Positions 22,180-32,639 of a DNA stretch of 64,000 nucleotides are shown here, one piece after another. The notes below the pieces were generated by a model. The model saw nothing but the letters and a program-made list of their open reading frames with translations. It was not told the DNA's origin and ran no database searches. The stretch is from Paroedura picta (lineage: Eukaryota > Chordata > Lepidosauria > Squamata > Gekkonidae), in assembly GCF_049243985.1 (NCBI RefSeq), contig NC_135375.1, positions 30,876,490-30,940,489 of the forward strand. Direction: 5' to 3'. Each line of letters opens with the position of its first letter. The stretch's first letter is position 1. A program made the position numbers and the translations under genes.

Positions 22180-22800
22180 GCACAAATCAATTCATGAGCC
22201 AAAATTCAGCATGAACTTGGCTGGGTTCGTACACCCAAACCAATGTTTGTCTGGTTTGGCTGTTTGGGCAGGGTGGGTCCACCTGAACTGTTAGGCAACC
22301 ATTTAGCCTGTTTCCAAGCGGGGGGGAGGGCTGCAGTTGGAGGGGGGAGTGAAAGGAACCACAGAAATGGCTCACAGTCATTTGAGCCTAACAGCAGAAG
22401 GGTGTACCGGCCATGCAGTTAAACTAAAATCTGATGCTGAAATGGTTTGCAACCCTTTAATCCTCCCCACTGTTAGGCTGCAATGGCTGGGAGCCATTTA
22501 ACACCTCGGTTTTGTTCCCTCACTTACAAGTGGGGGGAAGCAAAAAGGGACCACTGAAAGAACTCATTGCTGCCCTTTCAGCATAAAAGCGGATGGGTGC
22601 ACCTGCCCTGTTGTTAGGCTGAAATGGCTGTGAGCCATTTAACCCCTTGGTTTCACTCCCCCCACTTCCAAGCAGGGAGAAGCAAAATGATCCACACAAC
22701 CCTTGTGGTTAGGCTGAAATAATTGCAAAGCATATATCTGAGATTCTGAATCTGAAATAAAAATGGCTTGTTGGGATCAACAGAACATATTCTGAATGCA
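22180..22800. repeat. Degenerate tandem repeat, about 3-4 units
   Basis: The word GTTAGGCTGAAATGGCTGTG and relatives recur at about 22290, 22472, 22614 and 22709. Each is followed by a GAGCCATTTAACC-like segment, a pyrimidine-rich TCCCCCCACTTCCAAG-like segment and GGAAGCAAAA. Spacing is roughly 95-185 bp and uneven. It looks like a short decayed satellite or an internally repeated element; the family is unknown. Confidence 0.6.
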
Positions 22801-23904
22801 GAAGGAGTGGTTGCTACCCTTTAACAATACCCCCTTCCCCAGTTGGTGCTGTATAGTGGGCTGCTGTGATGGCCAGGTGTCAGATATTCAGACTAAATGT
22901 TCAGAAATTACGGCAGGGATACTCAAACCCTTGGATGTGTCCAGAATATCTTTTGGGTCTCCCCCCCCCTTTTCCTTTCTCCTTGTGTTCTACTGCAGGA
23001 CATATAACCAAGAGCCACAGTTAAAATAAATTTCCTGTACCAGCTCTTGAGCCTGTGACTTTCAGTGTTAACACAATATTGTTAATGATACATTCACAAC
23101 AGTCCAGAGGCAACTGTAATGGTGTCTGAATCTCTTTCAGCTAGTCCAGCTTGACGATGGAGGAGTTAATGGCTATTCTTAAATTAAGTTTGCAGGGTTT
23201 CTCCAGTCATGTTATCTCAGTGGCAGATCCAGCTGTCCACACTAATTAAGTCTCATCTGTTATCTGTAATCAGAAATGCTTCACTGTAACAATCAATGTT
23301 TCTGTCCTAGGTGGAAAAGCTGTTCTATTTTTAGTTAAACTATTTCTCTGTCTCACACAGATATACAAACGACCTATTTGTCTTTTACCTTTCAAATTAC
23401 TTGTATGCCCCCTATGCAGATTGCAGATTTTCTGTGAAGAAGGAAAATGTACACAGACATGTTGGGAACATATGCAGATTCCTCCTCTGAGGTCCGGATA
23501 ATGTGCTTTCCAAAGGCACATTGTTACAAAACATTCAGAAAAGAGCCATAAAGACCTGAGGTGTGGCAACATAACCAAAGAACAGGAAATTATTTCTTGA
23601 TAACTGTGTTTTTATCATAGCTGTGAAACATTTGTAACATCTATATATTCACTGGGTTATATGGGCTGGTCTCCTTCCAAGCGTAAATGTCTAAATTGCA
23701 AGCAGAATATAGAGGGTTGTCAGTCCCCAGGGATGCCATTTCCTACTTCAACTTAGAGCAATGGCAGGAGAATGGTCTTTAAAAGGCTGATGGCCCAATA
23801 GTGTAGCTTCAGGGAACAAAACATCAGTCCTCTCTCTAGGAATTGCCATAAACTCTATGGTTTTACTGTAGAGTTTCCACCTCTGGGGTTTTACTGATGA
23901 CCCC
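22801..23904. other. Intergenic sequence, part possibly repeat-derived
   Basis: No exon is seen. 23040-23280 is complex with AATTAAGTTTGC and CACTAATTAAGTC and could be a conserved element. 23712-23890 begins GGGTTGTCAGTCCCCAGG and may be a decayed member of the 'agggttgcca' element class. Confidence 0.35.
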
Positions 23905-24810
23905 TCAAAGAGTCATAGAGTTGAAAGGGGCATACAGATCATTTAGTCCAACCCCTGCACAAAACAGGATCAATCTAAAGCATCCTTAATAAGTATATAT
24001 CTGGCTGCTGTTTGAGGAGGAGCTCACCATCTCCTTAAGCAGCCAATTCCACAGCTGAACTACTGGCTGTAAACATTTTTTTCTGATATCTAACTGGTAC
24101 CATTCTACATGTAGGTTAAACCCTTTAATGTGGGTCCCATCCTCTGCTGCCAACAGGAACCGCTCCCTACCCTTCTCTAAATGACAACCTTTCAAATACT
24201 TAAAAGACAGCAATCATGTCTTCTCCAGCCTGAACATTCCCAAGTCCCTCCAAATTTCCTCATTAGGGCTTGGTCCCCAGACCCTGAATCATCTTCATCA
24301 CTCTCCTCTGAACTCTCACAATTTTACCCACACCCTTTTTGAAGTGAGACCTCCACACAGTACTCCAGATGGGGTCTGACCAAGGTGGTATGCAGCAGGA
24401 CTATGACATCTCATGATTTTGATGCGATGCCTCTGTTGATACAGCCCAAGACTGCATTCCCCTTCTTTACCACCGCATCACACAGTCTGCTCATATTTAG
24501 CTTCGGTCTACAAAAACCCAAGTTCTCATTCACGCACACCGCTACTCAGAAGTGTATCTCCTATTCAGTATGCATGCTTCATATCTTTGTGACCCAGATG
24601 TAGGACTCTGCACGTCTCCTTATTGAATTGCACCTTGTTGTCATTTGCTCACTTTTCCAATGTGTTCAGATCTCAGTCTCATTGAACTACATCTTCTGGA
24701 TTGTTCACTTCTTGTTCCAATTTGGTGTCATCTGCAAATATCCCTGTTCTGTCAATCTTCTGCTGGTTGTCAAGACAGGCAACCCTCTATCCAATCTGTA
24801 GTCTACAAGA
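23905..24810 (-). repeat. CR1 LINE, long 3' portion
   Basis: The longest CR1 copy here, about 0.9 kb. The left end is the 3' UTR (CATAGAGTTGAAAGGGGCAT). The interior minus-strand peptide reads AFKYLKG-like LSFKYLKGCHLEKGRERF and HVEWYQLDIRKKCL, and the right end reaches the RT motif region (CAATTTGGTGTCATCTGCAA encodes FADDTKL in reverse). Many breaks separate these pieces, so it is long dead. Confidence 0.85.
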
Positions 24811-25185
24811 GCAGATTGGGATGAACATCAGTGCTGCTAGCTGAAACATCTTAGCTGCACTGTTGTTTGCTCATCTTTCCTTAGATATGTATGTCTTGGG
24901 ATGTATATCTTGGGCATGCCGGAGGCAAAAGCCAAAGGGTTCGTACCTCATGTTCTTTGACCTGGACACCAGGACTGTTGGATTCCAGATTGGCCCTAGG
25001 ATATAGTTTGCTCTTCCTGTCTCTTTTTATATATTTAAACAGCATGTATTGTATTTTATTATTCTTTATTTATTTGAAAAATTTCTATTCTGCCTCTCCT
25101 GGGAACCTGCTGTACTTCTGTTGCTTGTAAAGATGCTTTGGGTCCTGTTAGGGTCAAAAGTGATTAACAGATTTGCAAACCAATT
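24811..25185. other. Intergenic sequence with LINE-tail-like scrap
   Basis: 25030-25100 reads TTCTTTATTTATTTGAAAAA then TTCTATTCTGCCTCTCC, like the reverse of an L2/SINE tail. Otherwise nothing is recognised. Confidence 0.4.
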
Positions 25186-25456
25186 CTCAGTTTGGTGTAG
25201 TGGTTAAGAGCAGTGGCTTCTATTTTGGCAAGCCAGATTTGATGCCCTCCTCCTCCACATGCAGCCAGCTGGGTGATCTTAGACTTGTCACAGCTCCAAC
25301 AGTGCTGATCTCACAAAGCAGTAACATCAGGGCTTTCTCAGCCCCACCCACCTAACAGGTTGCCTGTTGTGGGGAGAGCAAGAGAAGGCAATTGTAAGCC
25401 GGTTTGAGACTCTTTCAGGTAGAGAAAAGTGGCATATAAGAACCAAGTCTTCTTAA
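25186..25456 (+). repeat. MIR-like CTT-tailed SINE, full length
   Basis: Head TCAGTTTGGTGTAGTGGTTA, core AGCTGGGTGATCTTAGACTT, then TTGCCTGTTGTGGGGAGAGC and tail GCATATAAGAACCAAGTCTT. It carries more substitutions than the 4250 copy. Confidence 0.85.
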
Positions 25457-25639
25457 ACTGGAATGAAATGTTGTATGCGGAGTTGACAAATGTTTTCCAC
25501 CTTTAGTTATTCGGTATCAGGAAAAATTCTTATATTAATTGATACAAAAGCAATACAAAGCTTCTGTACCATCAGTACCAGAAATATGAGAGCATTGAAG
25601 AAGCCCTGTCATCCTTGACCTTTCTCCTCAGTGTTGGTA
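25457..25639. other. Short unique spacer
   Basis: Unique sequence between two SINEs of different families. No feature is seen. Confidence 0.4.
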
Positions 25640-25830
25640 CCCCATTTTGGTCTGTCAAGGTCAGTACTGACTACTGAGACTGAAAGCATCTCTCCGCAGT
25701 CTCGGATGGAGGTCTTCTGCATCACCGTATCCTTTTAAGTGGAGACGCTTGGGGCTGAACCTGGAGACTTCTCCATGAAAGGCTGAGGCTCTGTTACCAA
25801 GCCATAGCACCCCTCCCCCTCAGGACCTTA
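25640..25830 (-). repeat. tRNA-derived SINE, third family
   Basis: In reverse it reads GGTAACAGAGCCTCAGCCTT (A-box region), CCAGGTTCAGCCCCAAGCG (B box) and AAAGGATACGG, ending in 'tcagtagtcagtactgacc'. This matches the reptile SINE of the form 'agtggtagagcatctgctttgcatgcagaaggtcccaggttc', whose body ends with 'gtctgagtagacaatactga'. A plus-strand partner is at 38770. Confidence 0.65.
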
Positions 25831-27686
25831 AAGGATTGGACATGGTGAACCCCCCTGCAGCTGTAGGGAAAACAAAGGAAGTTTTTTGAAGATCCTTGTG
25901 AGAGTTCTTCTGTGCCTCTACCAATGCTCCATATTTGAAGGAAAACACCATAGGTCTCTATCCTCCAGAGGGAACCAACCTGGAAAAGTGGAACCTTTTC
26001 ACTGTGCTGGAGAGTGGGCAAGAATAACAGCTGGAACTATCCTAAGTCCCATTCATTCAATAGGATTTACCCCCAGGAAAGTGTTCTTACAATTTCCACC
26101 AATGTGCGCTAAACCCACAATCTAGAAATCTATCTGGTGCTGTAAAACCTCTTGAGATTTTGGAGCGGGTGGTTGTTGAGCTTGATACTGATGAAAAAAT
26201 AAATAAATCTTGTCTACAGGAGCCATCAGTGTGAAAAACTTTTTGTAAAATATTGTTCAGCCTAGCTTCTCATTAGCAACAGAAACATGTAGCTCTCTTT
26301 CATTGTTGCATGGAATTTGCCCTTAATGTACTAGAATCACCATGCTCCCTTCCCTTCTCTCCCCAATGTCTCATTCAGGCAATACTCTTAATCAATGTTT
26401 GCTGATGTTTATGCTGTAATGCTTGCCGACAGCAGGTGTAGAAAAAGTAAATCCTAATCAGCATTAAAACAATCTGCCTCACATTCAGGAGCCTGCTGTT
26501 TTGCTGTGATTTTAGTAGACAGGTGATTTTTCATGGCACGTTCAAGAGGCTGTCCCCCCCCCCCTCCATAGCTGGTTTGATTTTCCTACCTGCTGCTCTC
26601 AGAAGTTATCCTTGGTTTTACTGCGGCCCTGAGTGAGATGTTGAATGGGGTCTATTTGTTTTCCTGGCTGATGGGCTCCTTGTCACTACCAGCATTGATA
26701 TACTGGTTTTAGAACCTGCCAGTAATTCGGTTCTAGTAATTTAAGAGTCACTTGCATCTGCCCTTTTTGCTGTTCTTCTCATCTGGGCTTGTGCCTTTTG
26801 GATTAACAAATCTGGTGGCATCATATTGCAGAGTGAGGAATGTGATTCGCTGGCTGATTGTTTGATCTTTATTGTTTTTATCTTCAGAATCATCAGCTTC
26901 TAACACAAGTGGGACTCAAGTGAGACTCCATGCTAGAAAAAAAATGCTTCCTTGGTTTTCTCCTTGTCTTTTAAGGGTCAGAACAGGAAACAAGTATTAC
27001 ACATTGCAGAAAATGAAAGATGCCAGATACCTGCCTATTATTGATGCATTCAATAGCAATGTTCACTTGGTATATGAAGAAGTAGGAAGAGGGGTTATCT
27101 GTAGGCCTATCTAATAAGCAGTCAAAAGGCATTCTTTCTGCTTCCACCTGGCTTTGGGGAGCATATTTTCTGAATGATCAACGTTTGCTATAATGTACCT
27201 TTCTCAAGCCCTAATTGGGCTGATACCTTCTATTTGGCAAAAACCTGCCGGGTGAATGTTCATTTGTTCCAAGTCCACTCCCATAATTTATCCTAGCACT
27301 TCCAGGAAACAGTATATACCTGACAGGCAACCCAGCTCCTTATAGCCCCTAACTGAACCATCTCATGCAGCCCTGACTGCTACTATGTCCCTCCTGACCA
27401 GAAGCATGCAAATCCTAACCTCCTGGATGAAGAATGAAGAGAGTTTTTGCAGAATACTTTGCAGAGGGGAGCTACGTGCCAAATTTGGAGACACCTGAAT
27501 GTCAGGCATCAAATGGATCCGGAGGCTGGAAAAAGGAACAGGAAAGTGTGGGTGAATGGAAGGAAGGGAGATGCTGAGAATAAAGAGGAATGAAGAATGA
27601 ATAGTGATCAATCTGTGATGAGTTGAAATGCAATTCACCAGATGAGTAAAGGGCTGAAGCTAGAGAGTTATTTGTGCCAAACTTAA
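25831..27686. other. Intergenic sequence, nothing recognised
   Basis: Unique sequence with a C-run at about 26553-26564. The 80-codon frame at 26872-27114 resembles no family. No exon is supported. Confidence 0.5.
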
Positions 27687-27884
27687 GGTGACCAGATTTT
27701 AACATTGGCAAAGCGGGACACCACTGACTGGGGGGGGGGGTTCTTGATTAAAAATGTGGTCTATATGGAATTTTCATAGAACGCAAAAATTGTATTGTAA
27801 TATATATATTTTTACTTGCAGCATAAGTACAATTTGCTAGGTGCCCCAGATGTCCCTCAAAAAGTGGGACAATCTGGTCCCCAA
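27687..27884. mobile_element. Short inverted-repeat DNA element
   Basis: Left end AAGGTGACCAGATTTT and right end GGGACAATCTGGTCCCC are inverted matches. The interior (GCGGGACACCACTGACTGG, TGTCCCTCAAAAAGTGGGAC) fits a known reptile non-autonomous element of the form 'agggtgaccagat...atctggtcaccct'. Target duplication is not clear. Confidence 0.55.
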
Positions 27885-27904
27885 ACATTGGAACCTACCC
27901 AGAA

Positions 27905-28268
27905 ATAAATAATATTTATTTATTATATTTATATACTGCCCTCCCTTTCAGCTCAGGGCAGTTCATAGAATCATAGAATCATAGAGTTGCAAGGGACCTC
28001 ATGAGTCATCTAGTCCAACCCCCTGGACTATGCAGGACACTCTCATCCCAATCACTCATCCACTGTAACCTGCCAACTCCTTAAGCCTTCACAGAATCAG
28101 CCTCCTTGTCAGATGGCTATCCAGCCTCTGTTTAAAAATTTCCAAAGATGGAGAACCCACCATCTCTGGAAGAAACCTTTCCCACTGAGAAACCGTTCTG
28201 TCAGGAACTTCTTCCTGATGTTTAGACGGAATTTCTTTTGAATTAATTTCATCCCATTGGTTCTGGTC
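27905..28268 (-). repeat. LINE tail followed by CR1 3' end
   Basis: 27905-27962 is an L2-type tail in reverse (TATATACTGCCCTCCC). 27966-28268 is a CR1 3' end: TAGAATCATAGAATCATAGA (the tandem 3' signature) followed by coding remnant. The minus strand reads MDQNQWDEINSKEIPSKHQE and VSQWERFLPEMVGSPSLEIF, the CR1 ORF2 C-terminus (usual form VSQWNRLPREVVxSPSLExF). Confidence 0.85.
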
Positions 28269-28384
28269 CACTTTACATCATAACTCACATACGCAGTACA
28301 GTGCGATGAAAATTCAATAAATGGATTGAATGGTGGAACTTGTATCAAACAGTGTAATATAACAACAGTACTCAATAACAATAA
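28269..28384. other. Short A/T-rich spacer
   Basis: Short AT-rich stretch with AACAACAGTACTCAATAAC. It could be the tail of the following minus-strand L2 copy. Confidence 0.35.
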
Positions 28385-28730
28385 ACAACAGTTTGGTCTG
28401 TCTGCACTGTGGTCCCATTTTCTGATTATGGGGCTTCTGGTTGGTGGTTAGGGGATTGTTTACTTGTCTTGACCGAATGCCTGGTGGAAGAGCTCCATTT
28501 TACAGGCCCTGAGGAATTGTTTTAGTTCCAGCAGGGCCCCCGGGAGCTCATTCCACCACGTGTGGGCCAAGACTGAGAAAGCCCTGGCTCTAGTCATTGA
28601 CAGACAAGCTTCCCTGGGGCCAGGGACCGCCAGTTTATTGATGTTGGAGGAGCGTAAAACTCTTGGGGAGGCATAGGTGGAGAGGCAGTTTCTCAGATAC
28701 TGGTAGGGAACCTTTACAAACTGAAGATGA
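28385..28730 (-). repeat. L2-type LINE 3' end
   Basis: The minus strand encodes ACLSMTRARAFSVLAHTWWN, then ELPGALLELKQFLRACKMEL and FHQAFG, closely parallel to the plus-strand copy at 5150-5637. The frame is open for 115 codons, so this is one of the younger L2-type copies in the window. Confidence 0.8.
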
Positions 28731-30136
28731 GCATGCAGTGGTTTATGTATGTGATCAACCACAGTCACTGTTAATTTTTGATTGCGAAAATATTCTTCAT
28801 GTGACATTTTTGGGGAGATGTAGAAGAGGGAAGAATCAACTGAAAATCAGATAGAAGCGTTCAAGAAGAGCCATGTGAAATTTAAGAAAACCATAGTTAC
28901 TGGTTCAAAGAGAAAATGTGTAGAATACCAAATAATTAAAACTGAGCCATGTGAGAAGAATCTTAAAACAGAACCAATAGAAATGTAATTGTACCTGCAG
29001 ATCAAAGACTTGTTGCAATTGGGGGTGAGAAACAGATGCATGCTAGATATTGGTAGCTATTATGATTTGTACTGCTTCACTTCCAGCGTAGGAAAGAAAT
29101 GTGGTACTATGCCCATAGGTTATGCGAACGGATTGGGGGAGGATTCTTCTAGGTGATGGGGATATAATTTTATCTGTTTCCTACACCACAGAAGTATCTT
29201 CATAGGGATCGTTTGAATTTTTTGTTTTAATTAAAACAGCTTCCAATTGCTTTTGTTAACTCTTCTAAAATGCCTTTAGGAAGAAAGCAGCACTTCCAAG
29301 CCTAGCAATAGTAGAATACTTTTCATTTACACCATTATGTCTATGAATCTCACGGATTCAACTTGAAGAACCAGAAGAGCAAACAGCACAGCTATCTAAC
29401 AGCGCTCTATCATGTGAGTGGGATTAGAGACGTCAATCAACAGGGTTAATTCATTAAGCACGAATAAAAGTTCTGTTCTGTTTAATTGGTGCTCTTTTCT
29501 CTTAAACGACATTCACGGCAGTGCTGATGAACAGTCTATGTACTTAACTTGATTCAGACAGCTGATTCATGCAATATTTCAAATGATCCATTATGGGTAT
29601 TATTGTACTCATTAAATCGTCTCAAAACATCAGCTTCATTTGGAATACTGAATTCAGTTATTTAATTAGATAATTAATCTTTATACTGATAAATCCATAA
29701 TCAATTAATCTTTTTAGGTGATTGGCAAACCTCAGATCTCAGTGATTTAGGTTACGTGTGCCAAGTGCTGACAGAGTGGTGATAGAGAAACTTTCTCATA
29801 CTAACATTAGTCCCTTGTATTTGGTGGGTACACACTGGCTACTCATGCTAGATCTAAGGACCAAATTAAAAATGCTGCTGCTGCAATTTTAAAGACATTT
29901 TAAAATGCCGTGAGGGATTGAGCCTGTAGCATGGTGGTCTTATTTCCCGGCAGAGCTGTTTTGACACTTGAAAAGATGCAGGGGGAAAGAAATGAGTACT
30001 GTGCTGAGGGCCTAGTCAGGATCAGGCCCTTGTGACACTCTGAAATGTCTTTAAATTGGAGTGGCCACCATGAGGATACCATTTAATTTAATTTGGCTCT
30101 AAGCCTGGTGGGGAAGGTTTTGGGGAATATGGCACT
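28731..30136. other. Intergenic sequence with candidate conserved block
   Basis: No gene. 29210-29760 is AT-rich, complex and dense in homeodomain-type sites (TTATTTAATTAGATAATTAA, ATCAATTAATC) with no repeat signature. Among the noncoding stretches in the upstream flank it looks the most enhancer-like to me, but this rests on texture alone. Confidence 0.35.
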
Positions 30137-30144
30137 TTCTAGAG

Positions 30145-30437
30145 CAGTGGTTCTCAACCTTCCTAATGCCACGGCCCTGTAATACAGTTCCTCATGTGGT
30201 GGTGACCCCCAACCATAAAATTATGCAAGTGTTCTTTCACCGAAACTGACCAATGGCATGAAGATCCATTATTCATGATTGTATATAAATTGGTTGTAAA
30301 TTGTATATAAATTGGCGGGCGCCTTCAGGAGGAGTGGCAACAGTGGTGCCCCCCCCAAGCTGCTGGCCTTGGCACGACCCCGTGAAAGGGTCATTTGACC
30401 CCCAAAGAGGTCCTGACCCTCAGGTTGAGAACCACTG
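30145..30437 (+). mobile_element. hAT-type MITE with target duplication
   Basis: Terminal inverted repeats CAGTGGTTCTCAACCT and AGGTTGAGAACCACTG bound a 293-bp element. The flanks TTCTAGAG (30137-30144) and TTCTAGAC (30438-30445) are an 8-bp target duplication with one mismatch. The 8-bp size and the ends fit the hAT superfamily (Charlie-like). There is no transposase frame, so it is non-autonomous. Confidence 0.9.
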
Positions 30438-30445
30438 TTCTAGAC

Positions 30446-31059
30446 TAACAGAATTGATGGTCTGTGGAGCCACTGCAGAAGGAATAGAAACTACATAGCG
30501 TGGCAGGAGGAATGTTCAATATTAAAGCAAGAAATTAAGGGGAAAGAATGGATTAGGAATTCAGTGGGCACAAAGTAAAGTGGGAGCTGCCTTTCTTGGG
30601 AGTTAATTGGCTGTCATTGAAACAAAATATGTGGCAAGGGGCAGAGAAATCTTGAGATAAAGAATCTGGATATCTGTCTCAATGGTAGCCGATGAACTTC
30701 CAAGAAAGACAGTTCCCACCTTAGGTGTGTATGTTAGGATTTTTTGGGTTTGACCTTCAAGCACTTTGAGAAAATCAAAGATCTGATAGGGAATATCAAT
30801 AAATGAGCCAGAAAGCAAAATGCAGAGGTATAGAATAAAGAAGGCAATAGCTCAGCTCCATTGTAAACACACTTGTTCTTGAATAAGTCTGATTTCTATT
30901 TGTTAGGTTCATCCATTTGCTTAAACAACTGGAACTAAATGAGAAAAGCTACAGAAAAAAGAATTTCTGTACAAATGCAATAGCTTTTCCTAAGAGATAT
31001 ATAGCATGAGGATAGTTGCTAATGAAAACATTTTACTTAGACAGTTCTAAGGGGGAATA
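30446..31059. other. Intergenic sequence, nothing recognised
   Basis: Unique sequence, no exon or named repeat. Confidence 0.45.
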
Positions 31060-31327
31060 GAAGAAGAGTTGGTTTTTATATGCCACTTTTCTCTATCACA
31101 AAGGTGTCTCAAATGGGCTTACATTCGCCTTCCCTTTCCTCTTCCCACAACAGACACCCTGTGAGGTAGGTGAGGCTGAGAGAGACCTGATATTAGTGCT
31201 CGGACAGAACAGCTTTATCAGCACCATGATGAGCCCAAGGTCACCCAGCTGTGTGGGGGAGTGCGGAATCAAACCTGGCTCACCAGATTAGAAGTCCACA
31301 CTCCTAACCACTACACCAAGCTGGCTC
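31060..31327 (-). repeat. MIR-like CTT-tailed SINE, full length
   Basis: The reverse orientation begins AAGAAGAGTTGGTTTTTATA (tail) and ends CTACACCAAGCTGGCTC (head). The B box is seen as GAATCAAACC. Complete. Confidence 0.85.
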
Positions 31328-32227
31328 TCTTGCACTATTTAAAGTGTGTGTAAGTACATATAGATGTATCTACTGTTGGATTGTTTATAGGTAACTTCAT
31401 ACAGAGTGTTTGTGCTACAGTTGTTGAGCTGGACTTGGAAACTCCAGATGCAGTTCCACACACATTGGATAATGTTTTTTCAATGCACTGTAGAAGTAGA
31501 TTTTCCTGTTTCAAACAGGAAAGTTGAGCTGCAATAGGACATTGAAACTGTGTTTTCCAACATGTGCAGAATGGGTATAGGTGACTTTTGCAATGAACTG
31601 TAAAGACATGACTAGAAAAGAATCAACTCATTAGTGGAGAAGAGGAACCTTTTCTTGTTGAAAGTTGGAGGTGTCCTTTAAAGCTCTCTGTTTCTATAGA
31701 ACTTAAGCTTTCATAGAGAAAGTTGTTCCTAATTGCAGACAGCATTTTCTGAATGCTAACAGGAACATTCTTTTCTTCTTCAGCCTGCAGAGATGTGATA
31801 TGCCATGCATCTCGGCTGTCCCCGCCTTGCAAAGCACTAGCATGAGCGGACACTGCTATCAAAAGTCACTTAGGAAGCAGACAGATTTGCAACTTTCAGT
31901 AAAATTCATACTGCTGCTGATCAGTGGAAACACAGACACTGGTAGTAATTTGAGCTCTATTAGGACCCCAGCATGGTGCAAGTAGAACTGAGAACTGAAC
32001 CTAACTGCCCTAGAAAACCCCCAACTTATATAACCAGGCAACCAATAGATCTTCCTGCCAGTGTGTGCTATTGATCAGTTTCATTCTAAACTGACTGGAT
32101 CAGGCAGAATGGCTCTAGCCATGCATTGGTCAATTACACTGTAAACCCTGATCCTGCCTCAGGCTCCAAGCTCAGTCCTTGGCAGGTCTACAGACACAAC
32201 AAGGATATATTTGGTATGCACAGTGAA
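31328..32227. other. Intergenic sequence, nothing recognised
   Basis: Unique sequence. Complementary frames at 31800-31985 (+) and 31859-32041 (-) carry no family resemblance. Confidence 0.45.
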
Positions 32228-32610
32228 GAATCAAGGTGTTACCTATAAGGGTGCACTAGGCCCAAAACCCATTGCACTCAGGGATGCAATGGGTGCTAGT
32301 AGTGGGAAGGCACGACTGGTGCAGCGTCGCCCTACCTGCGGTTGGTGGTGGCAGCTTGTGCAATGTTGGTGGCAGGCGGGTGGCTGGATCGGTGATCTGG
32401 TCGACGTTGGCAGCAGGCAGCTAGGACAGCGCCCTGCCCAGGGTGAGGGAGCACTCTCCCCCATGACCCCCAAGGAGCAACTGGCCATGAGGCTACGAGC
32501 GTGCCTTGTGGCCTGCTCCTTGGCACGGGCACTCCACTGGCTGGCCCAATACATGCAGTCAGAAACAGTGTTCGGACATCCGGACGTGTCCTGGATACCA
32601 CTCCACAAAA
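32228..32610. repeat. GC-rich unidentified repeat-like segment
   Basis: A GC-rich island in AT-rich surroundings, open for 144 codons on + and 121 on - over the same bases. It includes a small hairpin (CCCATTGCA at 32268 with TGCAATGGG at 32285), repeated GTTGGTGGCAGGC / GTTGGCAGCAGGC words, and a CGGACATCCGGACGTGTCC end. I read it as an interspersed element with decaying CpGs; the family is not identified, and no protein domain is recognised. Confidence 0.35.
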
Positions 32611-32639
32611 TATTAGAGCCACTAATGGTTAAGATGAGA

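Noticed and set aside
26872-27114. 80-codon frame after a TTATCTTCAG-like acceptor, possible exon
   Set aside because: No downstream donor in frame, no family match, and it ends in a stop within AT-rich sequence.
28460-28807. 115-codon minus-strand frame as a host gene
   Set aside because: It is the C-terminal end of an L2-type LINE, with the WNELP...FHQAFG pattern shared by other copies.
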